From NCBI RefSeq assembly GCF_041053105.1, contig NZ_CP163444.1, positions 7,286,501 through 7,350,500 on the forward strand: DNA of 64,000 nucleotides, written 5' to 3'. This document shows, piece by piece, positions 26,817-34,040 of this stretch. The DNA comes from Streptomyces sp. R44 (GTDB taxonomy: Bacteria; Actinomycetota; Actinomycetes; Streptomycetales; Streptomycetaceae). Positions within the stretch are counted from its first letter, which is position 1. The number at the start of each line of letters is the position of its first letter. Below the pieces are notes generated by a model. It was not told the DNA's origin. It ran no database searches and saw only the letters and a list, made by a program, of their open reading frames with translations. The position numbers and the translations under genes are program-made.

Positions 26817-29780
26817 TCAACCCGCCAGCCAGGACCGGATCTTGGCGGTCAGCTCGGCCTCGTCGACAGGCTTGGAGACGTAGTCGTCGGCTCCCGCCTC
26901 CAGGGCGTCGGCCCGGTCGCCGGGCATCGCCTTCGCGGTGACCGCGATGACGGGGAGCCCGGTGCGGCCCGGCAGCTCCCGGATGGCCTGGATGGCCGTG
27001 TAGCCGTCCATCCCGGCCATCATGACGTCCATCAGGACGAGCCCGATCTCCTCGTGCGCGGCGAGCAGGTCGAGACCGGCCCGGCCGCCGTCGGCCGTGA
27101 GGACGCGCAGCCCGTGCCCTTCGAGGACCTCGGTCAGCGCGAACACGTTGCGGGCGTCGTCGTCCACGACAAGCACCGTCCGGCCCTTCATCCCGTCCGG
27201 ACCGGCGGCCGTGCCCGGCAGGCCGGCGGGGGAGGAGCCGAGGTCCGGCACGGTCACGTCGACGGGGCCGCCACGGGGCGCCGGGGTCTCCGCGGCCCGC
27301 GGCGCGGGGAGGTAGAACGTGAAGGTGCTGCCGCCGCCGGGCACGCTCCGCGCCTGGATCGTCCCGCCGAGCAGTCCGGCCACCTCCCGGCTGATGGAGA
27401 GACCGAGGCCGGTGCCGCCGTAGCGGCGGGCGACCGTGCCGTCGCCCTGCTGGAAGGCCTCGAAGACGTGGTGCAGCTGCTCGTCGGGGATGCCGATGCC
27501 GGTGTCGGCGACCCGGAAGGCGAGGGCCTGCCCGCCGGCGCCCAGGCCCTGCGGAGTCTCCTCGGGGGACGCGTACTCGACGGTGAGGGTCACCCGGCCC
27601 TCGTCGGTGAACTTCAGCGCGTTGGACAGCAGGTTGCGCAGGATCTGGCGGATGCGCGCCTGGTCGCCGCGCAGCTCCTCGGGCACGCCGTCCGCGAGCG
27701 TGACGGAGAAGTCGAGGTGCCGTTCGTCGGCGACCGGACCGAAGGTGGACTCCAGGTCGTCCATCAGCCGGCGCAGCGGGAAGACCTCGTGCCGGACCTC
27801 CATCTTGCCGGACTCGACCTTCGACAGGTCGAGGATGTCGTTGATCAGCTGGAGGAGGTCGGAGCCGGCGGAGTGGATGACCTCGGCGTAGTCGATCTGT
27901 TTCTGCGTCAGGTTCCCCTCGGCGTTCTGGGTGAGCAACCGGGCCAGGATCAGCAGGCTGTTGAGCGGGGTCCGCAGCTCGTGGCTCATGTTGGCGAGGA
28001 ACTCGGACTTGTACATGGAGGTGCGGGACAGCTGCTGGGCCCGCTCCTCCAGCTCCTGGCGGGCCTGCTCGATGACCAGGTTCTTGGACTCGATGTCCTT
28101 GTTGCGCTGGGCCAGGAGCGCCGCCTTCTCCTGCAACTCGGCGTTGGAGCGCCGGAGGTCCTGCTGCCCAGTCTGCAACTCCTTGGAACGGGAGCGGAGT
28201 TCGTCGGCGAGCTTCCGGTACTGACCGAGGAGTTCGTCCGTCCTGAGGTTGGCGACCAGGGAGCTGAGGACGGCGCCCACGCTGACGACGAACCGGTCGA
28301 GGAACTCCCGCCGGAGCGGGGTGAAGGGGTGGAGGGAGGCGAACTCGACGGCGCCGAGGACCTGTTCCTCGACCACGATCGGCAGGACGATCAGCGTGCT
28401 CGGCCGGCCGGACCCCACCCCGGAGGCGATGGTGGCGTACCCGTCGGGGACGTGCTCGACGAGGAGGGCGCGCCGGTCGCGGGCGGACTGCCCGACCAGG
28501 GACTGGCCGAGGCGGAACCGTCGGGGCGGGGAGTCCGGGTCGTCGGGGGACCCGTACGAGGCGGTCATGACGAGCTCGACGCCCTTCTCGCCCTCCTCGG
28601 CGAGGAAGAAGGCGCCGTACTGGGCGGCGACCAGCGGCGGCACCTCGGCCATGATCAGTTCGGCGATCTCGGGCAGGCTCCGGGTGCCCTGCACGAGGCC
28701 GGTGATCCGGGCGAGGTTGGTCTGGAGCCAGTCCTGTTCCTCGTTCGCCCGGGTGGTGGCGCGCAGCGACTCGACCATCGAGTTGATGTTGTCGCGCAGG
28801 TCCCTGACCTCGCCGGGCGCGTCGACCGTGATCGAGCGGGTCAGATCGCCCTCCGCGACGGCGCTGGTGACCTCGGCGATGGCGCGGACCTGGCGGGTCA
28901 GGTTCCCGGCGAGTTCGTTGACGTTCTCGGTGAGCCGCTTCCAGGTGCCGGAGACGCCCTCGACCTCGGCCTGGCCGCCGAGCTTGCCCTCCGTGCCGAC
29001 CTCGCGGGCGACGCGGGTGACCTCGGCGGCGAAGGAGGACAGCTGGTCGACCATCGTGTTGATGGTGGTCTTCAGTTCGAGGATCTCGCCGCGCGCCGAG
29101 ACGTCGATCCGGCTGGTCAGATCGCCCTGGGCGACGGACGTGGTGACCTGGGCGATGTTCCGTACCTGGTTGGTGAGGTTGTCGGCCATGGAGTTGACGT
29201 TGTCCGTGAGGTCCTTCCAGGTGCCGGAGACGCCGTGGACGGTGGCCTGGCCGCCGAGCTTGCCCTCCGTGCCGACCTCGCGGGCCACCCGGGTGACCTC
29301 CTCGGCGAAGGAGGACAGCCGGTCGACCATCGTGTTGATGGTCTCCTTCAGCTCCAGGATCTCGCCGCGCGCGTCCACGCGGATCTTCCGCGTGAGGTCA
29401 CCGCCGGCGACGGCGGTGGCGACCTGGGCGATGGACCGCACCTGGGAGGTGAGGTTGTCGGCCATCGTGTTGACGTTGGACGTCAGCTCCCGCCACACCC
29501 CGCGCGCGCCCGGCTCACGGATCCGGCCGCCGAGCAGTCCCTGCCCGCCGACCTCGCCGGCGACGCGGGTGACCTCGGAGGTGACGAGCGAGAGCTGCCC
29601 GACCATGTCGTTGTAGACCCCGGCGATCTCCCCGAAGATGCCGCCGCCGGTGTCGGGGAGCCGCACGGAGAGATCGCCGTCCCGTACGGCGGTGAGACCG
29701 GCCAGCAGCCGCCGCAGGCCGTCCTCCCCGAGCTCGGCCTGCGGCACCGCCGCGTCGGATCGGGGGTCGCGCTCTGCCAT
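26817..29780 (-). CDS. Multi-HAMP hybrid sensor histidine kinase
   Basis: The 987-residue soluble hybrid kinase has no transmembrane segment. Residues 25-350 hold four tandem HAMP-type units ([37 protein letters not shown]), two of them almost identical as 92-residue repeats. A GAF domain (about 350-500), a long coiled coil (510-590), and HisKA with [14 protein letters not shown] (H near 600) follow. HATPase motifs are [16 protein letters not shown] and GTGLGLS. The C-terminal receiver domain (864-987) has phospho-acceptor Asp in LVLMDVMM. Kinases of this build act as cytosolic stress or osmotic sensors. It lies between the phosphatase and the RsbW-like gene, convergent with the former by 16 bases. 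CGAGG precedes the ATG. Confidence 0.93.
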   Translation of the reverse strand: MAERDPRSDAAVPQAELGEDGLRRLLAGLTAVRDGDLSVRLPDTGGGIFGEIAGVYNDMVGQLSLVTSEVTRVAGEVGGQGLLGGRIREPGARGVWRELTSNVNTMADNLTSQVRSIAQVATAVAGGDLTRKIRVDARGEILELKETINTMVDRLSSFAEEVTRVAREVGTEGKLGGQATVHGVSGTWKDLTDNVNSMADNLTNQVRNIAQVTTSVAQGDLTSRIDVSARGEILELKTTINTMVDQLSSFAAEVTRVAREVGTEGKLGGQAEVEGVSGTWKRLTENVNELAGNLTRQVRAIAEVTSAVAEGDLTRSITVDAPGEVRDLRDNINSMVESLRATTRANEEQDWLQTNLARITGLVQGTRSLPEIAELIMAEVPPLVAAQYGAFFLAEEGEKGVELVMTASYGSPDDPDSPPRRFRLGQSLVGQSARDRRALLVEHVPDGYATIASGVGSGRPSTLIVLPIVVEEQVLGAVEFASLHPFTPLRREFLDRFVVSVGAVLSSLVANLRTDELLGQYRKLADELRSRSKELQTGQQDLRRSNAELQEKAALLAQRNKDIESKNLVIEQARQELEERAQQLSRTSMYKSEFLANMSHELRTPLNSLLILARLLTQNAEGNLTQKQIDYAEVIHSAGSDLLQLINDILDLSKVESGKMEVRHEVFPLRRLMDDLESTFGPVADERHLDFSVTLADGVPEELRGDQARIRQILRNLLSNALKFTDEGRVTLTVEYASPEETPQGLGAGGQALAFRVADTGIGIPDEQLHHVFEAFQQGDGTVARRYGGTGLGLSISREVAGLLGGTIQARSVPGGGSTFTFYLPAPRAAETPAPRGGPVDVTVPDLGSSPAGLPGTAAGPDGMKGRTVLVVDDDARNVFALTEVLEGHGLRVLTADGGRAGLDLLAAHEEIGLVLMDVMMAGMDGYTAIQAIRELPGRTGLPVIAVTAKAMPGDRADALEAGADDYVSKPVDEAELTAKIRSWLAG
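28945..29496. repeat. 276-bp tandem repeat encoding HAMP units
   Basis: Within the kinase gene, two consecutive blocks of 276 bp (offset from 28945 to 29221) are highly similar at the DNA level. Each encodes one 92-residue HAMP/linker unit ([18 protein letters not shown] in both). This could recombine to change HAMP number. Confidence 0.7.
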
Positions 29781-29811
29781 GGGGACCTCGCACGGGGCGA
29801 TCGTGCCGGGC

Positions 29812-29830
29812 GTGCGGGGCGGCCCCGCAC
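29812..29830 (-). terminator. Hairpin after RsbW-like gene
   Basis: An 8-bp stem GTGCGGGG/CCCCGCAC with a 3-base loop lies 12 bases past the RsbW-like stop and ahead of the kinase gene on the same strand. It probably attenuates or ends the upstream transcript. Confidence 0.5.
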
Positions 29831-29842
29831 CACCTCTCCACT

Positions 29843-30292
29843 CTAGGTCGGTCCGGGGCCCCGGGCCCGGCCCGGCACCTCCACCTCGAACCAGACGGCC
29901 TTGCCGCCGGCACGGGGGACGCAGCCCCAGGAGGCCGCGAGCCGTCCGAGGAGGTACAGACCGTGCCCGGAGGGGTGGCTCGCGTGGTGCCGGCCGTGGG
30001 GCCGGGGCCGTGCCGTGCTGGTGTCGCTGACCTCCACCCACAGCCGCCCCTCGGAGCGGTCGAGCCGCATCTCGTACGGGACGCCACCGTGCGTGAGCGC
30101 GTTGGTGACGACCTCGGAGACCAGCAGCAGCGCGTCGTCCGCGGCCGTCTGCCCGGGATCGCCCGCGGCCCCGAACCAGTCCGTCAGGGCCTGCCGCGCG
30201 AGGTCGCGGCACTCCCGCACCACCCCGTCACCGGCTGTCAGCTCGAACCGGCGTGTACGGGACGTGGGCGGCCGCATGCGCGGACTGGTCAT
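29843..30292 (-). CDS. RsbW-like anti-sigma factor kinase (HATPase_c_2)
   Basis: The 149-residue ATP-binding protein belongs to the SpoIIAB/RsbW class. The N-box is LLVSEVVTNALTHGG; the G1 and G2 regions are VEVSDTS and GHGLYLLGRLAASWG. Such proteins bind and silence a sigma factor and phosphorylate a STAS antagonist. A STAS gene lies immediately upstream and a SigB-type sigma gene is nearby, so the partner-switch assignment is strong by context, though partners are not proven. ATG 30292 gives MTSPRMRPP; a second in-frame ATG is at 30277. A GTTC-N14-GGGAAG element ends nine bases upstream, so the mRNA may be almost leaderless. Confidence 0.88.
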   Translation of the reverse strand: MTSPRMRPPTSRTRRFELTAGDGVVRECRDLARQALTDWFGAAGDPGQTAADDALLLVSEVVTNALTHGGVPYEMRLDRSEGRLWVEVSDTSTARPRPHGRHHASHPSGHGLYLLGRLAASWGCVPRAGGKAVWFEVEVPGRARGPGPT

Positions 30293-30301
30293 GCGCTGCG
30301 A

Positions 30302-30325
30302 CTTCCCGCCCCAGGGCCTTCGAAC
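30302..30325 (-). promoter_or_regulatory. SigB-type promoter candidate for RsbW-like gene
   Basis: On the minus strand GTTC (30325-30322) is separated by 14 bases from GGGAAG (30307-30302), matching the GNNT-N14..16-GGGNAN pattern of sigma-B-group promoters in the first positions. The predicted start is within a few bases of the ATG. Confidence 0.4.
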
Positions 30326-30363
30326 CCTGACGGGCGTGTCTTCCGGGGGCCGGCTTGCGCCTC

Positions 30364-30753
30364 TCAGGCCTCCGGGGCGGCGAGCGCGGCGTCGACGTCC
30401 TCGTACACCCGGAAGACCTTCAGCGCGCCGGTGATCTCGAAGATGCGGTCCACCGGCGACCGCAGCCCGGTGAGGTCCACGTGCCCGCCCGCGGCGAGCA
30501 GTCGCAGTCGCGCCCTCAGGAGGAGGTTCAGTCCGGTCGAGTCGCAGAACTGCAGTCCCGAACAGTCCACGACGACACGGCCGACCCCGGAATGCGTCTC
30601 CAGCGCGTCCCGGAGTGGTTCCGCCGTGTCGTGGTCGAGCTCGCCGTCGAGCGTCAGGACGACCGTGCCGGGGCCCCGCCCGGGCCGGGTCTCCACGCTC
30701 AGACGGTCGGCCCGCGAAACCCTGGGCGTTCCCGTCCGGCTCGCAGCCTCCAT
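30364..30753 (-). CDS. STAS-domain anti-sigma factor antagonist
   Basis: The 129-residue protein is a RsbV/SpoIIAA-type STAS domain. The core LTLDGELDHDTAEPL is followed by VVDCSGLQFCDSTGLNLLL, where DSTG contains the Ser that the anti-sigma kinase phosphorylates. It ends with VDRIFEITGALKVFRVY, the family's last helix. Unphosphorylated antagonist would bind the RsbW-like protein and free the sigma factor. GGAGG lies eight bases before the ATG. It is the upstream gene of a two-gene minus-strand set with the RsbW-like gene, 71 bases apart. Confidence 0.92.
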   Translation of the reverse strand: MEAASRTGTPRVSRADRLSVETRPGRGPGTVVLTLDGELDHDTAEPLRDALETHSGVGRVVVDCSGLQFCDSTGLNLLLRARLRLLAAGGHVDLTGLRSPVDRIFEITGALKVFRVYEDVDAALAAPEA

Positions 30754-30833
30754 GGGGCCCGCCTCCTTGCTCCTCGCTCCGGGAACCTCCGTGACTCGGA
30801 AGCCCCTCATCAGTCTTCTGCCCGCTTTCACCC

Positions 30834-30858
30834 GTTTCTGACATGCGGATCGGGGGAA
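30834..30858 (+). promoter_or_regulatory. SigB-type promoter candidate for RhoGDI-like gene
   Basis: GTTT (30834-30837), 15-base spacer, GGGGAA (30853-30858), followed by GCCGC. The same GTTT...GGGGAAGCCGC string occurs ahead of the DUF3040 gene. The predicted start leaves about 50 bases of leader before a strong GAAGGAGG site. Confidence 0.45.
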
Positions 30859-30915
30859 GCCGCCGCGACTACGGTTCCGGCGGCCGGGGTAGCCGCCCGG
30901 CTGAAGGAGGGCGTC

Positions 30916-31329
30916 ATGGCGCTGTTCGAACTGCTGGAAGTGGCCCTCGCTCCGGACGAGCGGGGTGCCCGGGAGCCGTCCCCGGACCTGCGGGCGGCCG
31001 GGGAAGTGGAACTGCCGGAGGGCGCGACGGTCAGCCTCGCCCTCACCTTCCGCCTGGCGGAAGGGGTCGAGGGCCTGGTCTTCGAGGAGACGCGACGGTA
31101 CGCGGGGGAGGTGATCGGGACCCAGCGGACGGCGCTCGGCGGATTCCGGGCGGGTGGACCGTATGAGATCCACCTGCCGCCCGAGCGGCTGCCCGTCGGG
31201 CGGGCGAACTGCGGGACGTACGAGGCGGAGGGCCGGTTCCTCGATGCGGAGGGGCGCGTCCTGGCCCGGGAGGACCACCGCTTCCGCCTCGTCCACCAGG
31301 CGGCCCCGGCGGAGCCCACCGCCGGGTGA
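30916..31329 (+). CDS. RhoGDI-like immunoglobulin-fold protein
   Basis: The 137-residue soluble protein has no signal peptide or membrane segment. From residue 31 it reads like the lipid-binding beta-sandwich of eukaryotic RhoGDI, position by position and without the N-terminal arm: LALTFRLAEGVEGLVFEE (41-58) against ISFRVNREIVSGMKY; GPYEIHLPPERLPVG (81-95) against EEYEFLTPVEEAPKG; CGTYEAEGRFLDAEG (99-113) against RGSYSIKSRFTDDD; and DHRFRLVHQ near the end against a W-rich last strand. The comparison is from memory, by eye. It lies in a stress-sigma locus, convergent with the sigma gene (2-base gap), with a strong GAAGGAGG site. A prenyl or other lipid ligand is conceivable. Function is unknown. 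Confidence 0.7.
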   Translation: MALFELLEVALAPDERGAREPSPDLRAAGEVELPEGATVSLALTFRLAEGVEGLVFEETRRYAGEVIGTQRTALGGFRAGGPYEIHLPPERLPVGRANCGTYEAEGRFLDAEGRVLAREDHRFRLVHQAAPAEPTAG

Positions 31330-31331
31330 CG

Positions 31332-32300
31332 TCAGGGGCCCCCGTCCTGGAGGAGGCCGTTCCTGAGGTCGCCGAGGATGCGGGTGAGCAGCCGGGAGAC
31401 GTGCATCTGGGACAGGCCGATCCGGTCGCCTATCTCCGCCTGGGTGAGTTCCTCGCCGAAGCGGAGCTCCAGGATGCGCCGGTCGCGGTCGTCGAGCCGG
31501 GAGAGCAGCGGCCGCAGCGCCGTGAGCGACTCGATGAGTTCGTACGAGGGTTCCGCGTCGGCCAGGTGACGGGGGCTCGCGCCGGGGGCGGAGTCCTCGT
31601 CGCCGGCGGGGACGTCCAGGGACCGGGCGGCGTAGCCGTGGGCCGCGAGCTGGCCCTCGGCGACCTCCTCCTCCGTGAGGTGCAGCTCCGCGGCGAGCTC
31701 CGCCCGGCTGGGGCGGCGGCCGAGGCTCTGCTCCAGGGCGTCGGCGGCCTTCGCGAGGTCGATCCGGAGCTCCTGGAGCCGGCGGGGGACGCGTACGGCC
31801 CAGCTGGTGTCCCGGAAGAAGCGCTTCATCTCGCCGACGATCGTCGGGAGGGCGAACGCGGAGAAGTCGACGGCGCGGTCGGGGTCGAAGCGGTTGATCG
31901 CCTTGATCAGGCCGATCGTGCCGACCTGGACGATGTCCTCGACGGGCTCCGCGCGGTTCCTGAACCTCCGGGCCGCGAACTTGACCAGGCTCAGGTTCAG
32001 CTCCACCAGGGTGTTGCGGACGTACGCGTACTCCGGCGTCCCCTCGTCCAGCGCCCGCAGTCGTGCGAACAGCGCCACGGACAGGGTCCGGGCGTCGTCC
32101 GTGGAGACGGTGGTGGGCCGGGTGGGCTCGGGGAGCCCGTCCAGCGCCCGGCGCCGCGTCGCCGCCCCCGCGGGGGCCGTGCCCACTCCGGTCCCGGGGT
32201 GCGGGCCGGGGGCAACGGTCGTGGTGGAAGAGACGGAAGAGACGGAAGAGACGGAAAGGGTGGAACGGGAGTGGTCGGAGCGGTCTCCGGCGGTGGACAT
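31332..32300 (-). CDS. SigB/SigF-family RNA polymerase sigma factor
   Basis: The 322-residue sigma factor is of group 3 (general stress/sporulation type). Region 2 contains VKFAARRFRNRAEPVEDIVQ, VGTIGLIKAINRFD and FSAFALPTIVGEMKRFFRD. Region 3 has LGRRPSRAELAAEL. Region 4 is LELRFGEELTQAEIGDRIGL followed by SQMHVSRLL. The first ~75 residues are a Ser/Thr/Pro/Ala-rich extension with a VSS repeat, unusual compared with the ~265-residue family average. GAAGGAG precedes the ATG. A GTGT-N16-GGGCAT element lies about 90 bases upstream, so autoregulation is likely. Neighbouring RsbW, STAS and SpoIIE genes would control it. Confidence 0.93.
   Translation of the reverse strand: MSTAGDRSDHSRSTLSVSSVSSVSSTTTVAPGPHPGTGVGTAPAGAATRRRALDGLPEPTRPTTVSTDDARTLSVALFARLRALDEGTPEYAYVRNTLVELNLSLVKFAARRFRNRAEPVEDIVQVGTIGLIKAINRFDPDRAVDFSAFALPTIVGEMKRFFRDTSWAVRVPRRLQELRIDLAKAADALEQSLGRRPSRAELAAELHLTEEEVAEGQLAAHGYAARSLDVPAGDEDSAPGASPRHLADAEPSYELIESLTALRPLLSRLDDRDRRILELRFGEELTQAEIGDRIGLSQMHVSRLLTRILGDLRNGLLQDGGP
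32226..32252. repeat. Three tandem 9-bp units (GGAAGAGAC) in the sigma gene
   Basis: Three exact copies of a 9-bp unit encode the Val-Ser-Ser repeat in the N-terminal extension of the sigma factor. Because the unit is a multiple of three, changes in copy number would alter length without breaking the frame. Confidence 0.8.
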
Positions 32301-32388
32301 GTGGGCTCCTTCGACGGTGGCGAGGGGCCTGCGTCGCTGCCGCGAGGGCGGTGGCGGGGGTCCGTCGGTCGAGCGTCCTTCAGTAAGG

Positions 32389-32414
32389 ATGCCCGTCTTG
32401 GTGTGGTTTGACAC
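32389..32414 (-). promoter_or_regulatory. SigB-type promoter candidate for the sigma gene
   Basis: On the minus strand GTGT (32414-32411), a 16-base spacer and GGGCAT (32394-32389) match GNNT-N14..16-GGGTAY with one change. It predicts a leader of about 80 bases and self-activation of the sigma gene. Confidence 0.55.
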
Positions 32415-32428
32415 AGTTCTCCGGGGAA
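32406..32428 (+). promoter_or_regulatory. SigB-type promoter candidate for DUF3040 gene
   Basis: GTTT (32406-32409), 13-base spacer, GGGGAA (32423-32428). It overlaps the oppositely directed element for the sigma gene. A TTGACA (32408-32413) with CAGAAT 19 bases later is an alternative housekeeping promoter. Confidence 0.4.
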
Positions 32429-32485
32429 GCCGCAGAATGACGGCGCGCCCGCGCCGACCGCGGGGGCCAGGAGGAGGTGTCCGCG

Positions 32486-32827
32486 ATGGACGAGGCCGGG
32501 CTCTCGGCGTACGAGCGGCGCGTTCTGGCGGAGATCGAGGAAGAACTGGACCGGGACGAGTCGCTCGCGCGCCGACTGCGCACGATGCGGCGTGCTCCGC
32601 GCCCGCACGTGCCCTCGATGGCCGGACTCCGCCGTCACCTTTCCTTCCTCGGCCTTGCCGTGCTCGGTGCCACGACACTGGCCCTGCTCGTCCTCGCCGT
32701 CGTCACCGAGGCTCCGGTGCTCATCTGGGCGTTCGGCGCCGTGTGGCTGCTGACCCTGGTCGCCACGCTGATCCGGGTCGTCCGCCGGACTCGGCGCCGG
32801 GGGGTGGAACCACGGAAGAAGGAGTGA
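32486..32827 (+). CDS. DUF3040 membrane protein
   Basis: The 113-residue protein has the DUF3040 pattern: LSAYERRVLAEIEEELDRDE at the N-terminus, a basic stretch, then two adjacent transmembrane helices (FLGLAVLGATTLALLVLAVV and LIWAFGAVWLLTLVATLI) and an Arg/Lys tail. Family members are small actinobacterial inner-membrane proteins of unknown role. ATG 32486 is chosen since GGAGG lies eight bases upstream; a GTG nine bases earlier overlaps that site. It is divergent from the sigma gene and probably part of its regulon. Confidence 0.82.
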   Translation: MDEAGLSAYERRVLAEIEEELDRDESLARRLRTMRRAPRPHVPSMAGLRRHLSFLGLAVLGATTLALLVLAVVTEAPVLIWAFGAVWLLTLVATLIRVVRRTRRRGVEPRKKE

Positions 32828-32840
32828 GCCACCGGACTCC

Positions 32841-32895
32841 GGGCCGGAAACGACGGGCCGGAATCGACGGGCCGGAAACGACGGCCGGAAACGAC
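32841..32895. repeat. Four tandem 14-bp repeats downstream of DUF3040 gene
   Basis: The unit GGGCCGGAAACGAC occurs at 32841, 32855 (one change, A to T) and 32869, with a 13-base copy at 32883. It lies 14 bases past the DUF3040 stop, between that gene and the oppositely directed small membrane protein. Its role is unknown. Confidence 0.8.
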
Positions 32896-32967
32896 AGAGC
32901 GCCGAACGACGGACCGCCGCCCCGGACAGCGTCCGGGGCGGCGGGCATGCATGGTCCGGGGTCGGCC

Positions 32968-33123
32968 TCACCAGCGGTACCAGCGGCCGCTGCCGCTCCG
33001 CATGAGGAAGCCGAGCAGCCACAGCACCAGGACGGCGATGGCGACGTACCAGAGCACGTGGAGGGCGAATCCTCCGCCGAACAGCAGAAGAATCACGAGC
33101 AGGACGAGAAGAAGGGCAACCAT
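32968..33123 (-). CDS. 51-residue hydrophobic membrane protein
   Basis: The small ORF encodes a protein of 51 residues that is nearly all hydrophobic: residues 2-21 (VALLLVLLVILLLFGGGFAL) and about 25-40 (WYVAIAVLVLWLLGFL) are membrane helices, ending in RSGSGRWYRW. This tail and layout match the 'hydrophobic protein' family often found among actinobacterial stress genes. GGAGGTG stands before the ATG, and a GTTC-N14-GGGGAA promoter element lies about 80 bases upstream. Convergent with DUF3040. Expected in the cytoplasmic membrane; function unknown. Confidence 0.82.
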   Translation of the reverse strand: MVALLLVLLVILLLFGGGFALHVLWYVAIAVLVLWLLGFLMRSGSGRWYRW

Positions 33124-33199
33124 GGCGGCACCTCCGCTGCCTTAGCGGCCCGGCCGGTCGGTGTCGGCACGGGAACTGGATACCAGCGCGGTTGCCCCC

Positions 33200-33223
33200 T
33201 TCCCCGGAGAACATGCGGAGAAC
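33200..33223 (-). promoter_or_regulatory. SigB-type promoter candidate for small hydrophobic protein
   Basis: On the minus strand GTTC (33223-33220), 14-base spacer, GGGGAA (33205-33200). The string TTCTCCGGGGAAG here is repeated exactly ahead of the DUF3040 gene. Confidence 0.45.
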
Positions 33224-33267
33224 GTGCGCGCCGTCCGACCGGACACCGAGACGGGGCGGCACACGAG

Positions 33268-33291
33268 GTTTGCGGAGCCCGTGCGGGGTGA
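33268..33291 (+). promoter_or_regulatory. SigB-type promoter candidate for DJ-1/PfpI gene
   Basis: GTTT (33268-33271), 14-base spacer, GGGTGA (33286-33291). The predicted transcript start is about 40 bases before the GTG of the amidotransferase-like gene. Confidence 0.45.
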
Positions 33292-33336
33292 GGCGCAGAA
33301 GTGGCGGGGGCCACGACACCGGAGAGGAGACCCATC

Positions 33337-33903
33337 GTGTCGCCCGAAGGAAAGCTCCACGGACAGCACGTCCTCGTCCTCACCACCAACTACGGGACGG
33401 AGCAGGACGAGCTGCGGAAGCCGGTGGCCGCGCTGCGGGAGAACGGAGCCCGGGTCACGGTCGCCGCACAGAAGGACGAGACCGTACGGACCCTCGTCTC
33501 CGACCGCCGTCCCGGCGCCGACGTCCAGCCGGACACGACCCTCGCGAAGGCGAGCGAGGACGAGTACGACGCCGTGATCGTGCCCGGCGGCACCCTGAAC
33601 GCCGACCGCCTGCGCACCGACGCCGACGCGCGCCGCCTCGTCTCGGCCTTCGCCGGGGCCGGCAAACCGGTGGCCGCCATCTGCCACGGACCGTGGCTCC
33701 TCGTCGACAGCGGGCTCGCCAAGGGCCGCGAACTGACCTCGTACCCCTCGCTCCGACCCGACCTGGAGAACGCCGGAGGAACCTGGCTGGACCGCGAGGT
33801 CGTCGTCGACACCTCAGGACAGCACACCCTGATCACCTCCCGCAGGCCGCGTGACCTCGACGCCTTCGCGGCGGCGATCGTCCGTGCCCTCGCCGGAAGC
33901 TGA
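33337..33903 (+). CDS. DJ-1/PfpI-family protein (type 1 glutamine amidotransferase-like)
   Basis: The 188-residue soluble protein is of the PfpI/YhbO/DJ-1 class. VLVLTTNYGTEQDELRKPV starts the Rossmann-like fold; DAVIVPGGTLNADRLR follows. The nucleophile Cys is in the elbow AAICHGPWLL near residue 116, with His next to it and Glu-containing DEL near residue 22. Family members protect against carbonyl or general stress as glyoxalase/deglycase- or chaperone-like proteins; the precise activity is disputed in the field. GTG 33337 follows GGAGAGGAGA. Context within the sigma-B-like locus supports a stress role. Confidence 0.88.
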   Translation: MSPEGKLHGQHVLVLTTNYGTEQDELRKPVAALRENGARVTVAAQKDETVRTLVSDRRPGADVQPDTTLAKASEDEYDAVIVPGGTLNADRLRTDADARRLVSAFAGAGKPVAAICHGPWLLVDSGLAKGRELTSYPSLRPDLENAGGTWLDREVVVDTSGQHTLITSRRPRDLDAFAAAIVRALAGS

Positions 33904-34040
33904 CCGGAGGTCAGCGGCCCGCGCCCTGCCCCACCCCCTCCTCGTCCCGCCAATTGGTCGTGATTCGGTGAAACCTTCCAGCTCCTCGTACCGTCCTCTC
34001 ACCAGGGAGAGGGTCGGAACCGACGGGGAGTGGGGATTCC

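Noticed and set aside
28249..29616. Long plus-strand reading frame (455 codons) opposite the hybrid kinase
   Set aside because: It is an antisense shadow of the HAMP repeats; codon third positions are not G/C-biased in that frame and the protein is low-complexity.
32226..32252. Short tandem repeat considered as a phase-variable switch
   Set aside because: The 9-bp unit lies in the coding sequence and keeps the frame whatever the copy number, so it cannot switch expression off.
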